From assembly GCA_016793445.1 (NCBI GenBank), contig JAEUME010000003.1, positions 1 to 64,000 of the forward strand: 64,000 nucleotides of DNA, written 5' to 3'. Positions within the stretch are counted from its first letter, which is position 1. Every line of letters begins with the position of its first letter. Source of the stretch: Hyphomicrobium sp. Lineage in GTDB: Bacteria > Pseudomonadota > Alphaproteobacteria > Rhizobiales > Hyphomicrobiaceae. Made by a program: the position numbers and the translations under genes. The notes under the pieces were generated by a model that made no database searches, had not been told where the DNA came from, and was given only the letters and a program-made list of their open reading frames with translations. Positions 29,147 to 38,857 of this stretch are shown piece by piece.

Positions 29147-29494
29147 ATGTCCATCAAGCGCCATGAGTCTTCACCCGTGTATTCCAAGGTGACGGAGGCG
29201 AACGGTCTCGTTTTTACCGCCGGCGTCATTCCGGCAGACCTGTCGAAGGATTGCGAAGGGCAGACGGCGGAGGTGCTCGCCGAAATCGACCGTCTTCTCG
29301 CGCTGTGCGGCACCGACAAGTCGAAGGTGGTGCAGGCGACCGTCTGGCTCAATGACATCCGCCACCGCGATGCCATGAACAAAGCCTGGAGCGCTTGGCT
29401 TGGCGGCAAGGATGCCCCGGCGCGCGCCTGCGTGGAAGCCAAGCTGATCGACCCGCGTATGCTCGTCGAAATCAGCGTGGTTGCCGCGAAGTAA
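29147..29494 (+). CDS. RidA/YjgF/YER057c-family protein
   Basis: RidA enzymes hydrolyse reactive enamine and imine intermediates formed by PLP enzymes. The 115-residue product has the trimeric family fold: SPVYSKVTEANGLVFTAGVIP at the start, VQATVWLNDIRHRDAMNKAWSAW in the middle, and PARACVEAKLIDPRMLVEISVVA at the end, which holds the conserved Arg of the RxCVE block. GGGAGCCTTTTAAG lies before the ATG at 29147. It appears monocistronic, about 80 bases after the GDYXXLXY gene. It belongs to the broader RidA group, so the physiological substrate is uncertain. Confidence 0.88.
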   Translation: MSIKRHESSPVYSKVTEANGLVFTAGVIPADLSKDCEGQTAEVLAEIDRLLALCGTDKSKVVQATVWLNDIRHRDAMNKAWSAWLGGKDAPARACVEAKLIDPRMLVEISVVAAK

Positions 29495-29917
29495 TCCCAA
29501 AAGGGGACGGAGTTGCCACGCACCTCTTGGTGCACATCTCGCGCTTCGCGCGCGGGGCCGTATTTCTGTTTGCCGATGCGTGTCAGCGCGTGTGCCATCT
29601 TTGCCGCGCTGTCGTGACTTTCGCAGATCTGATTGATCTGGGTTATCGCGGCAGCCTGCAAAGATGACAAAGCCTTGCCAAAGCGCGGCGTAGACGATTC
29701 GCGATTTTTTCCGGGGCAATCTCTCCAAGGATATCTTGGGAGGCGGTTTCTTATTGCAGGCTCCGCGTATCGTAACGACGAGTGTGTCATCCAAGTCGCA
29801 AGCCTGAGATTTCAGCGTGGCATGAGGCCGAAGGTGGCGCGTGACGTTGAAATATTCGTCGCTTTCGCGAAACTCTCCGCAGATTTGCCGAGCGCAGAAT
29901 CAATAGGACACAAAGCC
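29495..29917. other. Intergenic stretch without a supported gene
   Basis: Open frames cross this region on both strands but none has a ribosome binding site, family match or sensible N terminus. A short GGGGACGGAGTT motif near 29503 resembles fragments often found near mobile DNA, but no transposase or inverted-repeat pair is present. The right part should contain the promoter for the small secreted protein at 29918; no clear -35/-10 pair stands out. Confidence 0.5.
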
Positions 29918-30283
29918 ATGACATTCACGAAAGCGTTTACAGGCGTGCTAGCGATTGCGGCTCTCTTTGCAGCCGCCGGCAGTGCGGAGGCTGCGCGGAA
30001 GAAATCCGTGCAGCCTGAAACGATCGGCGAGTACATGCATGACGCGCGTGTTGAGCGCGGATACGTCTGCTATTCGGATCATTTCCATTACGGCTCATCG
30101 AGCGGCCAGCCCACCAGAAAGCATGCGGAAGCAGCCGCGATCTCCTCATGGGCGTCGTTCGTCGATTTGGAATACGGCTCGGCATGGGCCAGCTACAAAA
30201 AGGCTGGCAGCAAGAAGATGACGTGCTCGCAGGGTTCAGGCGGCTGGGAATGCTCGGTTGAAGCCCGGCCCTGCCGCTCCTGA
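29918..30283 (+). CDS. Small secreted protein with four Cys, unknown family
   Basis: The 121-residue product begins MTFTKAFTGVLAIAALFAAAGSAEA, a clear Sec signal peptide with cleavage after SAEA near residue 25. The mature domain contains four Cys (GYVCYSD, KMTCSQG, WECSVE, RPCRS) and the regularly spaced ISSWASFVDLEYGSAWASYKKA segment, a pattern I associate with small periplasmic proteins of Rhizobiales without a known role. The ATG at 29918 has TAGGA about nine bases upstream; the frame extends further upstream but without a family-like leader. A terminator shared with the opposing DUF937 gene lies just downstream. Confidence 0.65.
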   Translation: MTFTKAFTGVLAIAALFAAAGSAEAARKKSVQPETIGEYMHDARVERGYVCYSDHFHYGSSSGQPTRKHAEAAAISSWASFVDLEYGSAWASYKKAGSKKMTCSQGSGGWECSVEARPCRS

Positions 30284-30322
30284 GCGTGCGTGCACAAACA
30301 CATTCAACACGTCACATCCAAT

Positions 30323-30354
30323 AAAAAAGGCCGGTCTCTGATCCGGCCTTTTTT
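30323..30354. terminator. Bidirectional terminator
   Basis: Arms GGCCGG (30329-30334) and CCGGCC (30343-30348) are flanked by six A on the left and six T on the right, so the hairpin works in both directions. It sits between the convergent secreted-protein gene and the DUF937 gene. Confidence 0.9.
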
Positions 30355-30376
30355 ATTTTGTCCATTATCGCGTCGA

Positions 30377-31195
30377 TCAACGGCGAAACAGGATGCGCGA
30401 GAGCAGACCCAAGAACCACCGCGACAAGATGATCTTCAAGATCCAACCCAACACGCCCGTGTTCTTGAAGCCCAGGACATTCGCCAGGATTTGGCGGATG
30501 ATCTCATCGAGCGATCCGCCGCTGGGGCCGGGAACCTGAATCTCGCGCCCACCTCGCCGGATGATGTCGGGAATGCGCGGAAAGCGGCTTGGTCCTTCGA
30601 TTCCGGGAATGTCGTCGCCAGGGATCGGAAGCGGACTACGCCCAGGCGTGCCGCTGCGTCCTCCGCCAGACGGACGCGGCAAATCCAGGCTGCCCTTGGG
30701 AAATGATGGTCGCTCGCCAGGTAGCGGGAGTGGACTTGCGGACGAAGCTGGCAAGGCGCTGACGGCCTTTTCGATCTGCGGCATCGTCTTGGCCTGTAAT
30801 GCACCGATCACCATGCTGGCGACGGCCGGCAACATTCTTTTCAGGGTCTCTTCGCTCACTCCGGTTTCGCGCGCCGTCTTGGCCGCGAGCCCACGGCTGA
30901 TGTGCTTGGAGCCGATCAGCACGTCTAGGATGCCATCGCCGACCTCCTCGATTTGAGGTGATGCGAGAGCCTGGGGCTCCGAGAGTGCCACCCCCGCCCC
31001 CGGCCGGGAGAGCAGATCGAAGACATCCGCGATACCGCCGCGCGAGAGCGTATTGCGCTCGATGCGGTCGGCTAGCGACTGCGCCAGCATGTTGACCGCA
31101 GGTTCGGCTTTGGCAGGGTCTACACCGAAGGCGGCTGCAAGATTGCGGACGGGCGCCGCGCCAGGGGTACTGTCGATAAGGCGATTAATATTCAC
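30377..31195 (-). CDS. DUF937 domain-containing protein
   Basis: The start is a GTG at 31195 with GGAG ten bases upstream, giving 272 residues beginning MNINRLIDS; an open frame continues upstream to 31483 but with the base composition of noncoding DNA. The N-terminal half (about 1-140) is helical with RNLAAAFGVDPAKAEPAVNMLAQSL and ILDVLIGSKHISRGLAAKTARETG, matching DUF937. A Pro/Gly/Ser-rich region follows, and the C terminus (GVLGWILKIILSRWFLGLLSRILFRR) is a hydrophobic, Arg-tipped helix likely to bind membrane. No function is known. It is convergent with the gene at 29918. Confidence 0.75.
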   Translation of the reverse strand: MNINRLIDSTPGAAPVRNLAAAFGVDPAKAEPAVNMLAQSLADRIERNTLSRGGIADVFDLLSRPGAGVALSEPQALASPQIEEVGDGILDVLIGSKHISRGLAAKTARETGVSEETLKRMLPAVASMVIGALQAKTMPQIEKAVSALPASSASPLPLPGERPSFPKGSLDLPRPSGGGRSGTPGRSPLPIPGDDIPGIEGPSRFPRIPDIIRRGGREIQVPGPSGGSLDEIIRQILANVLGFKNTGVLGWILKIILSRWFLGLLSRILFRR

Positions 31196-31577
31196 GTTGC
31201 GGCATCTCCGGGGTGTGAAAGCGGGCAGGCGGGGCCGTTTATTAGCCTGGATGGCCCTTAAGCGCCAGATTGTCGGCTTACGGGCCGTCCGGATGGCAAA
31301 GGAGCGGCCCTTCTGGACTCGTCCCCACAGGCGCGACACGTACTTATTGCGGGGGGCTTGCGGGGTAGAAGGTGTGCCATGCCGGTATCGAAGGCCGCTT
31401 TCAACTAAAAGACACTTGTGCCCATGTTGCAACGCAGGGGCAGTTTTGGCATGGTCCGGCGCGACTCTCGTCCAAAAGAACAAAAGGGGGGCGGGGCCGG
31501 GCGTTCGGGGAAGTCACGCCGCTCGTCAAGACATTTAAAGATCCAGCTAAAGATCCAGGGCCAAAAAGGACCTCGAA
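31196..31577. other. Divergent intergenic region upstream of hppA
   Basis: The 382 bases hold the promoters for the DUF937 gene and hppA, but I see no convincing -35/-10 pair. Close to hppA there are two exact copies of TAAAGATCCAG (31536-31546 and 31548-31558) with a 12-base period, followed by the AAAAAGGACC ribosome binding site. GC-rich runs of G lie at 31485-31505. Confidence 0.5.
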
Positions 31578-33734
31578 ATGAGCAACATACTTTTGGGGAT
31601 TATCGCCTGCGGCGCGCTCTCCCTCGTCTATGCGTTCATCACCTCCAATGCGGTGATGGGCTCGGATGCCGGCAATGCCCGCATGCAGGAAATCGCTGGC
31701 GCCATCCGTGAGGGTGCGCAAGCGTATCTCAACCGCCAGTATCGCACGATTGCGATCGTCGGCGCCGTCATCTTCATTCTCGCCTGGGTGCTGCTTGGGC
31801 CGCTGCAGGCGATCGGCTTTGCGATCGGTGCGGTGCTCTCGGCTCTTGCTGGCTACATCGGCATGAACGTGTCGGTGCGCGCCAACGTGCGCACGGCTCA
31901 GGCTGCCACGCAGTCGCTGGGCCGCGGCCTCGACATTGCGTTCAAGGCAGGCGCCATCACGGGCATGCTCGTCGCAGGCCTCGCCCTGCTGGGCGTCTCC
32001 GTCTACTACTATGTCCTCACCCACATCTTGGGGAGGGAACCCGGTAGCCGCGAAGTCATCGACGCGCTCGTTTCACTCGGCTTTGGTGCTTCGCTGATCT
32101 CGATCTTCGCCCGTCTCGGCGGCGGCATCTTCACCAAGGGTGCAGACGTCGGTGGCGACCTCGTTGGCAAGGTCGAAGCCGGTATCCCGGAAGACGACCC
32201 GCGCAACCCTGCGACCATCGCGGACAACGTCGGCGACAACGTCGGCGACTGCGCCGGCATGGCCGCCGATTTGTTCGAAACCTACGCGGTGACGGTCGTT
32301 GCAACGATGGTTTTGGCGGCGATCCTGTTTGCCGGCCAGCCCAATCTTGAAGCGCTGATCCTGTATCCGCTGGCCATCTGTGCGGCCTGCATCGTGACGT
32401 CAATCATCGGCACCTACTTCGTGAAGCTGGGCGCCAACGGCTCGATCATGGGCGCCCTGTACAAGGGCGTGATCGCGTCGGGCGCGCTGTCGATCGTCGG
32501 CCTTTGGGCTGCCACGCAGTACGTTCTGGGCGGCTATGGTGTGGTTGGCACGGCCAACGGCGTCGAGATCACTGGCATGAACCTGATGTGGTGCGGTCTC
32601 GTCGGTCTGGCGTTGACAGGTCTGATCGTCTGGATCACGGAGTACTACACGGGCATCGGTTACCGCCCCGTGCGTTCCATCAGTCAGGCGTCGGTTACCG
32701 GACACGGCACGAACGTCATTCAGGGTCTTGCCGTTTCGCTTGAGGCTTGCGCGCTGCCGACGATCGCAATCGTGGCCGGCATCATCTTGACCTACAACCT
32801 CGGCGGCCTGTTCGGCACGGCGATCGCCACGACCACCATGCTCGGACTTGCAGGCATGATCGTCGCGCTCGATGCCTTCGGTCCGGTCACCGACAATGCA
32901 GGCGGCATCGCCGAAATGTCGGGACTGCCAAAGGAAGTGCGCCGCTCCACAGACGCGCTCGACGCCGTCGGCAATACCACGAAGGCGGTGACCAAGGGCT
33001 ACGCGATCGGCTCGGCCGGTCTTGGCGCTCTGGTGCTGTTTGCAGCCTACAACTACGATCTCAATCACTTCATCGCCGAGGCCAACAAAGAGGGCGCGAC
33101 GGGGTATCAGTTCTTCAAGGGCGTTCAGGTCGACTTCGGACTGGACAACCCCTACGTGGTGGTCGGTCTGCTGCTCGGCGGCCTCATTCCCTTCCTGTTC
33201 GGTGGCATGGCCATGACGGCGGTTGGCCGTGCCGGCGGCGCCATCGTCGAGGAAGTGCGCCGTCAGTTCAAGGCGAAGCCGGGCATCATGAAGGGCACGG
33301 AGAAACCGGACTACGCGGCGGCCGTCGACCTTCTCACCAAGGCGGCGATCAAGGAGATGGTTATTCCCTCGCTGTTGCCGGTCCTCTCACCCATCGTGCT
33401 CTTCGTGGTGATCAATGCCATTGCGGGCAAGGGCGAGGCCTTCTCGGCCGTCGGCGCGATGCTGCTCGGCGTGATCGTCACCGGCATTTTCGTCGCCATT
33501 TCGATGACATCTGGCGGCGGTGCGTGGGACAACGCCAAGAAGAGCTTCGAAGATGGCTTCGTTGACAAGGACGGCGTCAAGCACGTCAAGGGCTCGGAGG
33601 CGCATAAGGCGTCCGTGACCGGCGACACCGTTGGTGATCCCTACAAGGATACTGCTGGTCCTGCCGTCAACCCGGCGATTAAGATCACGAACATCGTCGC
33701 GTTATTGCTGCTGGCGGTTCTTGCTCACGGCTAG
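31578..33734 (+). CDS. hppA: Membrane-bound H+-translocating pyrophosphatase, K+-insensitive type
   Basis: Couples hydrolysis of pyrophosphate to proton export across the inner membrane or into acidocalcisome-like vesicles. The 718-residue product has about sixteen helices. The pyrophosphate-binding loop reads [22 protein letters not shown] near residue 190 and is followed by the Asp-rich [18 protein letters not shown] block. The determinant of ion dependence reads [10 protein letters not shown]: the Lys after GNTT is characteristic of K+-independent proton pumps. AAAAAGGACC gives a good ribosome binding site. A perfect hairpin terminator follows the stop. The gene stands alone. Confidence 0.96.
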   Translation: MSNILLGIIACGALSLVYAFITSNAVMGSDAGNARMQEIAGAIREGAQAYLNRQYRTIAIVGAVIFILAWVLLGPLQAIGFAIGAVLSALAGYIGMNVSVRANVRTAQAATQSLGRGLDIAFKAGAITGMLVAGLALLGVSVYYYVLTHILGREPGSREVIDALVSLGFGASLISIFARLGGGIFTKGADVGGDLVGKVEAGIPEDDPRNPATIADNVGDNVGDCAGMAADLFETYAVTVVATMVLAAILFAGQPNLEALILYPLAICAACIVTSIIGTYFVKLGANGSIMGALYKGVIASGALSIVGLWAATQYVLGGYGVVGTANGVEITGMNLMWCGLVGLALTGLIVWITEYYTGIGYRPVRSISQASVTGHGTNVIQGLAVSLEACALPTIAIVAGIILTYNLGGLFGTAIATTTMLGLAGMIVALDAFGPVTDNAGGIAEMSGLPKEVRRSTDALDAVGNTTKAVTKGYAIGSAGLGALVLFAAYNYDLNHFIAEANKEGATGYQFFKGVQVDFGLDNPYVVVGLLLGGLIPFLFGGMAMTAVGRAGGAIVEEVRRQFKAKPGIMKGTEKPDYAAAVDLLTKAAIKEMVIPSLLPVLSPIVLFVVINAIAGKGEAFSAVGAMLLGVIVTGIFVAISMTSGGGAWDNAKKSFEDGFVDKDGVKHVKGSEAHKASVTGDTVGDPYKDTAGPAVNPAIKITNIVALLLLAVLAHG

Positions 33735-33765
33735 ATCGTCGTAGAAAACGCAACAAGGCTACGGC

Positions 33766-33800
33766 AAAAGGGAAGACGGAGATAATCCGTCTTCCCTTTT
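33766..33800 (+). terminator. Terminator of hppA
   Basis: Arms AAAAGGGAAGACGGA and TCCGTCTTCCCTTTT pair perfectly over 15 bases around a GATAA loop and end in a short T run. Confidence 0.95.
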
Positions 33801-33840
33801 CGCTTTCCCATTTCAAACGGGGAAATCTTGCTCAACGTTC

Positions 33841-33880
33841 CTGGGTCCCGGCGCTCGCTACCGCTCGGCCGGGATGACAA
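33841..33880. repeat. Dispersed palindromic repeat of the GTCCCGG...GCCGGGAT type
   Basis: The arms GTCCCGGC (33844-33851) and GCCGGGAT around 33867-33874 can pair, and the block ends in GATGACAA. The sequence class is a common intergenic repeat in Rhizobiales; only one copy is clear in this window, and its tail GGGAGTGCCGGGATGCC may be a part of the same unit. It lies between hppA and bamE, in non-coding DNA. Confidence 0.4.
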
Positions 33881-34039
33881 GGGAGTGCCGGGATGCCATC
33901 CGGAAACCATGCAGACATGGGCTCCAACACATGCGTTTGCAAAAGCGCGCGGCAAAATTGAGAAACAAGAAGAGACAATGAAATCTGGAAAGGTGATGTC
34001 GCGCTTTCAACGAAAGCCACAAGGCGCTGGGCGCTTCGA

Positions 34040-34543
34040 TCAGGTGCCGTCGCCGAAGATGTTCGTCTTCTTGCCGAGGTTGCGGAACATCGACTTCAGA
34101 ATACCTTCGTCCTGGGCGCCGGGTGCGGGCGTCTTGGCCGAAACGAAGTCGAACACCTTGCCGTCCTTCAGGCCGTAGTTGGCGATTTGCTCCACGGCGC
34201 CCGCTTCATTGAAGTAGACAGCCACGACTTTGCGGTCTTTCTCATCGGGCAGCATGAAGGACGTCTGCGTCATGGTACTTGAGATGTAATAGAACGCGCT
34301 GCCGCTGCCGAGCATCGTCGTGGTCGCCGGCGTTCCGAGTGTTGCGCGCACTTGATCCTGGCTCATCCCGGGTTGGATGGCCTGCAAGTCCGTATCGCGA
34401 AACTGATATCCATGCTTGATGATCTGTTCGCCGCAGCCCGCCAGCGCGAGAACCAACGCCAATCCTGCCAGTTTTCCGGCGAGGCGACATCTGGAGTTCG
34501 GGCGCATGTACGAATGCATGGGCTGGGAATCACTTCTATTCAT
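34040..34543 (-). CDS. bamE: Outer membrane assembly factor BamE (SmpA/OmlA family lipoprotein)
   Basis: Accessory lipoprotein of the BAM complex that inserts outer-membrane beta-barrels. The lipobox LALAGC follows a hydrophobic core (KLAGLALVLALAG). The mature domain shows GYQFRDTDLQAIQPGMSQDQVRATLGTPATT, the classic BamE opening, followed by YYISSTMTQTSFMLPDEKDRKVVAVYFNEAG. Three in-frame ATG codons are possible: 34543 (used, 167 residues), 34519 and 34507; the last gives the tidiest signal peptide. None has a strong ribosome binding site. It is divergent from the CBP3-like gene, the usual Rhizobiales order. Confidence 0.9.
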   Translation of the reverse strand: MNRSDSQPMHSYMRPNSRCRLAGKLAGLALVLALAGCGEQIIKHGYQFRDTDLQAIQPGMSQDQVRATLGTPATTTMLGSGSAFYYISSTMTQTSFMLPDEKDRKVVAVYFNEAGAVEQIANYGLKDGKVFDFVSAKTPAPGAQDEGILKSMFRNLGKKTNIFGDGT

Positions 34544-34640
34544 GGACACAAGGCGATTAGACTGTAGAAGGCGGCGATGCAACGCTGACCAAGCCTCTGC
34601 GGTTGGCGATCCCCAATTAGCGTTGCGCCACCGGCTCAAA

Positions 34641-35261
34641 ATGAGGATATCGAACGAGATGTTTGCATGGCTCGCGTCCCGGCCGATCCGCGCTAAAGCA
34701 GAAGAGCTTTATGGCGCGGTCGTGACGGTCGCCAGAACACCCGGATATTATTCAGATTTCTGTGTCCCGGATACCACCCGCGGGCGCTTTGAAATGGTCG
34801 CATTGGTGCTTTTTCTGGTTCTGGAGCGTACAAAGCGCGCGCCAGGTGGAATGGACCTTTCCCGGGCCGGAATCGAGGCGTTCGTCACTGACATGGACGA
34901 TTGCATGCGCGAGATGGGCGTTGGCGATCTGACGGTGCCGAAAAAGGTCAAGCGGGCGGCTGCGGCGTTCTACGAGCGGGCGAAGCACTATCGCGAGGCG
35001 CTTGCAGACGACGGCGACAAGTCCTTGGCCAGCGTGCTTCTTCGTCATATCTGGGACGAAGAAGAGGCCTCGGACGCGCATCCTCGTTGGGCGCAGGCGC
35101 GGGCTTTGGCGGGCGTTGTGCGGCGGCAGTCTGAAGATCTGTCGCGGACTGACGATGGATCGCTTGGCAATCTGCCTGCGCTGGTCGCATTGCTTCAGCG
35201 CGCGTTGACTGAAACCACTGGCGCAATGCCCACCGCTCCCCGTCGCTCCGGAAAGACATGA
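34641..35261 (+). CDS. Ubiquinol-cytochrome c chaperone family protein (CBP3-like)
   Basis: Homologue of the mitochondrial chaperone that assists cytochrome b in assembly of complex III. The 206-residue product carries the family segments AEELYGAVVTVARTPGYYSDFCVPDTTRGRFEM-type sequence (diagnostic part RTPGYYSDFCVPDT), then LFLVLERTKR and DMDDCMREMGVGDLTVPKKVKRAAAAFYERAKHY-type sequence (diagnostic part MREMGVGDLTVPKKVK). The start used is ATG at 34641; ATG at 34659 is also possible. The gene ends eight bases before the DUF177 gene. Confidence 0.88.
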   Translation: MRISNEMFAWLASRPIRAKAEELYGAVVTVARTPGYYSDFCVPDTTRGRFEMVALVLFLVLERTKRAPGGMDLSRAGIEAFVTDMDDCMREMGVGDLTVPKKVKRAAAAFYERAKHYREALADDGDKSLASVLLRHIWDEEEASDAHPRWAQARALAGVVRRQSEDLSRTDDGSLGNLPALVALLQRALTETTGAMPTAPRRSGKT

Positions 35262-35269
35262 GGTGATCC

Positions 35270-35803
35270 ATGACGATACAAGCCTCTGCGAGCGTGCCGC
35301 TCGCGTCCTGGTCTCACGCGACCGTGGATGTGCCTGCCCAAGGTCTTGAGGTCACGCGCAGCGCGAACGATTCGGAGCGGGCCGACGTGATGCGCGCGCT
35401 GCCGCTTGCCGCCCTCGACAAGCTTGAGGTGCGTTACCGGATCACGGGTCTCGCCGGTGGCGGGTGGCGTCTAAAGGGCCAGATCTCGGCCGACTTGGTG
35501 CAGACGTGTGTCGTGTCGCTCGATCCGGTGTCTTCGGTTATCGAAGAGCCGTTCGAAGTCGAATTCTGGCGGGAAACCTCCGACCCGGACGGAGAGGACA
35601 AGAGCGTCCTTGAAGGACCGGACATCGAACCGCTTGCGGGCGATGAGATTCCGGCCGGGCGTATCGTATTCGAGACCCTTGCGGGCGCGCTCGACCCGTA
35701 TCCGCGCAAAGAAGGCGCGGCTTTCGACTGGAACGACAGGGCCAGCGGCGCGGAAAAAACCAATCCTTTCTCGGTTCTTATGCAGCTAAAGGATAAGGAG
35801 TAG
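35270..35803 (+). CDS. DUF177 (YceD-family) protein
   Basis: The 177-residue product belongs to the YceD/DUF177 family, linked in other bacteria and chloroplasts to 23S rRNA accumulation. Family segments seen are YRITGLAGGGWRLKGQISADLVQTCVVSLDPV, of which LVQTCVVSLDPV is diagnostic with its single Cys, and the acidic IEPLAGDEIPAGRIVFETLAGALDPYPRKEGA-type C terminus. In many bacteria this gene is followed by rpmF; here plsX follows and rpmF lies at 59971. AGGTGATCC before the ATG is an acceptable binding site, and it overlaps nothing. Confidence 0.9.
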   Translation: MTIQASASVPLASWSHATVDVPAQGLEVTRSANDSERADVMRALPLAALDKLEVRYRITGLAGGGWRLKGQISADLVQTCVVSLDPVSSVIEEPFEVEFWRETSDPDGEDKSVLEGPDIEPLAGDEIPAGRIVFETLAGALDPYPRKEGAAFDWNDRASGAEKTNPFSVLMQLKDKE

Positions 35804-35981
35804 CCCGCCCTTGCTGCAAGCGTGCAGAACGATGAATTGCCGGTTGTCTGGCACTGCAAAGGCGTTATGGTCCAGCCGATTTCGTGGATGATGGATGGGA
35901 CCACAGGGGGGCCACGGCGGCGCTTTTCAAGCGATGCCGCCGCGGCATGATGGGACCGGCCGGTGACGTAAGGCAAGGACG

Positions 35982-37055
35982 ATGGCGAGCCCGAAAACAA
36001 TTGCGCTCGATGCCATGGGGGGCGATCACGGTCCGCAGGTTGTCATTCCGGGGGCCGCGTTGTCCCTTGAGCGGCATCCCGCATTGAGCTTCATATTCTT
36101 TGGCGACGAGAGCCGGATCAACGCAGTTCTCGATCAGCACGCCGCCCTCAAGGCCAAGTCACGCGTGGTCCACACCAGCAACGTCGTTTCCATGCACGAC
36201 AAGCCCAGCCAGGCGTTGCGCCGTGGCAAGGGCTCCAGCATGTGGCTGACGCTGGAGGCGGTCAAGTCGGGCGAAGCGCACGCTGCGGTTTCCGCGGGCA
36301 ACACCGGCGCGCTGATGGCCATGGCAAAAGTCATTTTGCGGCCCCTCGCCGGGATCGAGCGCCCGGCGCTGGCGGCTTTGTGGCCGACGGTGCGCTCCGA
36401 ATGCATCGTGCTCGATGTCGGCGCCAACATCGGCGCCACGGCACGCAAGCTGTCGGAACTGGCGCTCATGGGCGCCGCCATGGCGCGCGCGATCTTTCAC
36501 ATTGAAAAGCCAACGGTTGGCCTGCTCAACGTCGGCGTTGAAGACATCAAAGGCGTGGAAGAGGTGCGCCAAGCGCACGCCTGGCTGAAAGGGGTCGCGG
36601 ATCTGCCCTTTGACTACAAGGGGTTCGTGGAGGGCGACCAGATAGGTCACGGCGCGGCCGACGTCGTCGTCGTGGAAGGATTTGCCGGAAACATCGCCCT
36701 GAAGACCGCGGAGGGCACCGCGCGCCAGATCGGCGTCTATCTCAAAGGCGCGATGACGAGTTCCCTTTTGACCAAGTTCGGAGCGTTGCTTGCGCGTGGG
36801 GGATTTCGCGTTCTCAAGGCAAAAATGGACCCCAGGCGGGTCAACGGCGGCACTTTTCTTGGGTTGAAAGGCATCGCGGTAAAGAGCCACGGCGGAACCG
36901 ACGCCTTCGGATTTGCCAGCGCCGTCGATCTCGCCTACGAGATGGCGGACTCTGGCCTTATCGGCCGGTTGACGGCCGATCTTGACACCTTCCACCACAA
37001 AATCGAGCAGGTCGCCAGCAAGCCCGAGGCCACGTCCGCCGAACGCGCCGGTTGA
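35982..37055 (+). CDS. plsX: Phosphate acyltransferase PlsX
   Basis: Makes acyl-phosphate from acyl-ACP, the first committed step in membrane phospholipid synthesis by PlsY. The 357-residue product starts [19 protein letters not shown] with the family signature AMGGDHGP, and continues with [22 protein letters not shown] and [15 protein letters not shown] blocks. The ATG at 35982 has AAGGACG a few bases upstream. An interval of 178 bases separates it from the DUF177 gene. fabH starts 28 bases downstream, the standard coupling of phospholipid and fatty-acid initiation. Confidence 0.97.
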   Translation: MASPKTIALDAMGGDHGPQVVIPGAALSLERHPALSFIFFGDESRINAVLDQHAALKAKSRVVHTSNVVSMHDKPSQALRRGKGSSMWLTLEAVKSGEAHAAVSAGNTGALMAMAKVILRPLAGIERPALAALWPTVRSECIVLDVGANIGATARKLSELALMGAAMARAIFHIEKPTVGLLNVGVEDIKGVEEVRQAHAWLKGVADLPFDYKGFVEGDQIGHGAADVVVVEGFAGNIALKTAEGTARQIGVYLKGAMTSSLLTKFGALLARGGFRVLKAKMDPRRVNGGTFLGLKGIAVKSHGGTDAFGFASAVDLAYEMADSGLIGRLTADLDTFHHKIEQVASKPEATSAERAG

Positions 37056-37083
37056 GTTCGAGTAAGCGAGAAGGAAAGCATTC

Positions 37084-38061
37084 GTGGCAGTCATTCGATC
37101 AGTCATACGCGGTGTCGGCGCGCATTTGCCGAAGCGCGTGGTGACAAATGACGACATGACCAAAATCGTCGACACGTCCGACGAATGGATCAGGGAGCGT
37201 ACGGGCATTCGCCAGCGCTACATCGCCGGCGAGAACGAGTACACCTCCGACCTTGGCACGGCAGCTGCCAAGCAGGCGCTGGTGCGCGCCGGGATCGATC
37301 CGGTCGATATCGATCTGGTGATCTGCGCCACCGCCACGCCCGATCGCACGTTTCCCGCTACCGCTGTACGCATCCAGCAGCAACTCGGCATCACGCATGG
37401 CGCGGCGTTTGACGTGCAGGCAGTCTGCTCCGGCTTCGTTTTTGCCATGACGGTTGCCGACAACTTCTTGAAGACAGGCCAGTTCAAACGCGCCGTCGTG
37501 ATCGGTGCGGAGACGTTCTCGCGTATTCTCGACTGGCAGGACCGCACCACATGCGTGCTGTTTGGTGATGGCGCGGGTGCGGTCGTTCTGGAAGCGCAGC
37601 CGCAGGTCGGTGGGCGGCAGGATCGGGGCATCCTGGCGACGCGCATTCGCTCCGATGGGCGCTTTGAAGATCTGCTTTATGTGGATGGCGGCCCCGGGTC
37701 GACCAAGACGACCGGTCATCTGCGCATGAACGGTCGCGAAGTCTTCCGTCACGCGGTGCAGAAGATCTCCGGCGTCATCGAGGAAACGCTGGTCATGACC
37801 GGCTTTGCCGCCAACGAGATTGATTTGTTCGTGCCTCATCAGGCCAATCAGCGCATCCTTGATGGTATCGCCAAGAAGCTTGGCGTCGATCCGGGCAAGA
37901 TCGTTATGACGCTTGACAAGCACGGCAATACGTCGGCGGCTTCAATCCCCCTCGCGCTGAACGAGGCGCTTGAGCAGCATCGTCTCAAGGAGGGCAGCCT
38001 GGTGCTCATGGAAGCGATGGGCGGCGGGTTCACCTGGGGCGCAGTCCTCGCGCGCTGGTGA
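37084..38061 (+). CDS. fabH: 3-oxoacyl-ACP synthase III
   Basis: Condenses acetyl-CoA with malonyl-ACP to start fatty-acid synthesis. The 325-residue product contains the active-site Cys in [14 protein letters not shown] near residue 114, the His in [11 protein letters not shown] near 250, and the Asn in [15 protein letters not shown] near 280, completing the Cys-His-Asn triad. The start codon is GTG at 37084 with GAAGGAAAG upstream. The family C terminus [13 protein letters not shown] is intact. It belongs to the plsX operon; a promoter for ihfA follows in the 271-base gap. Confidence 0.97.
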   Translation: MAVIRSVIRGVGAHLPKRVVTNDDMTKIVDTSDEWIRERTGIRQRYIAGENEYTSDLGTAAAKQALVRAGIDPVDIDLVICATATPDRTFPATAVRIQQQLGITHGAAFDVQAVCSGFVFAMTVADNFLKTGQFKRAVVIGAETFSRILDWQDRTTCVLFGDGAGAVVLEAQPQVGGRQDRGILATRIRSDGRFEDLLYVDGGPGSTKTTGHLRMNGREVFRHAVQKISGVIEETLVMTGFAANEIDLFVPHQANQRILDGIAKKLGVDPGKIVMTLDKHGNTSAASIPLALNEALEQHRLKEGSLVLMEAMGGGFTWGAVLARW

Positions 38062-38265
38062 GCGAACCTGAGTTCGCCTGCAGGTCCGTGCGGCCATACT
38101 TTGTTTCCTGCTTGAAACCGCAGCCGGCGTCCGGGAGCACGGAGCGCGCCCCGCCCCCTGCCGATTCTCCGTTAACGGGTAAAAGCAGGGCCGCAAAAGC
38201 CCGTTCTGTATACCCCGCGTGCGATGCACCAAGGGAAATACCATAAATTTCAGTTGCTTCCCGCG

Positions 38266-38294
38266 TTGACCGCGACCCATTCCCCCGGTAGCAT
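38266..38294 (+). promoter_or_regulatory. Promoter of ihfA
   Basis: TTGACC, seventeen bases, TAGCAT. The sequence is close to the primary sigma factor consensus with ideal spacing and lies 38 bases before the ihfA start. Confidence 0.6.
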
Positions 38295-38332
38295 CCGCGC
38301 AAAATAACAAGTGTGGGCAATGGGAGAGGACA

Positions 38333-38647
38333 ATGGGAGGCAAAACCTTGACTCGCGCCGATCTGGCCGAGGCCGTGGTTGAAAAGGTGGGCTTGCCGCG
38401 CAACGAAAGCCAGGATCTGGTTGAGCGCGTGCTGGAAGAAATCTCCGGCAGTCTGGCGGAAGGTGAGTCTGTAAAACTGTCGTCGTTCGGATCGTTCGGT
38501 ATCCGGCAAAAAGGCGAGCGCATCGGGCGCAATCCCAAAACAGGCAAGGAAGTGCCGATCACGCCGCGCCGCGTTCTCGTCTTCCGTCCGTCCAACATCA
38601 TGAAGGATCGCATCAACAAAGGTCACGGGAAACGCGCTGCCGAGTGA
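38333..38647 (+). CDS. ihfA: Integration host factor subunit alpha
   Basis: DNA-bending subunit that pairs with IhfB. The 104-residue product has the HU/IHF fold: [18 protein letters not shown] at the N terminus, [31 protein letters not shown] with the beta-arm containing the intercalating Pro in GRNPKTGKE, and a basic C terminus. The ATG at 38333 is preceded by GGGAGAGGAC. A MerR-type regulator gene follows on the same strand but with its own promoter. The pair ihfA-MerR is typical of Rhizobiales. Confidence 0.96.
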   Translation: MGGKTLTRADLAEAVVEKVGLPRNESQDLVERVLEEISGSLAEGESVKLSSFGSFGIRQKGERIGRNPKTGKEVPITPRRVLVFRPSNIMKDRINKGHGKRAAE

Positions 38648-38680
38648 CGCACGCGCGTAGCGAAGGGAATTTTTTTGCTT

Positions 38681-38710
38681 TTGTTCTTTTGATACTCGTT
38701 GAGGTATGAT
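38681..38710 (+). promoter_or_regulatory. Promoter of the MerR-type gene
   Basis: TTGTTC, eighteen bases, TATGAT, located 148 bases before the ATG at 38858. The preceding run of seven T at 38671-38677 lowers GC locally. Confidence 0.5.
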
Positions 38711-38857
38711 CGCGCCATCGCGCGCTGCGTCGCTTTCTTCGCATCATACATGCCTTCGTCCGGCGTCAGCGCGCGTGCCTCGAAAAGAGGGTGAGTGGGC
38801 TGGCGCGGCGTGGTGCTTTTGCCCAAGCGCTCGGGGCTGAGGGCGAGGTTCGACGTT

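Noticed and set aside
29171..29794. Minus-strand frame covering ridA and the following gap
   Set aside because: Overlaps ridA, lacks a binding site, and has no recognisable family; only a short GGGGACGGAGTT motif hints at old mobile DNA.
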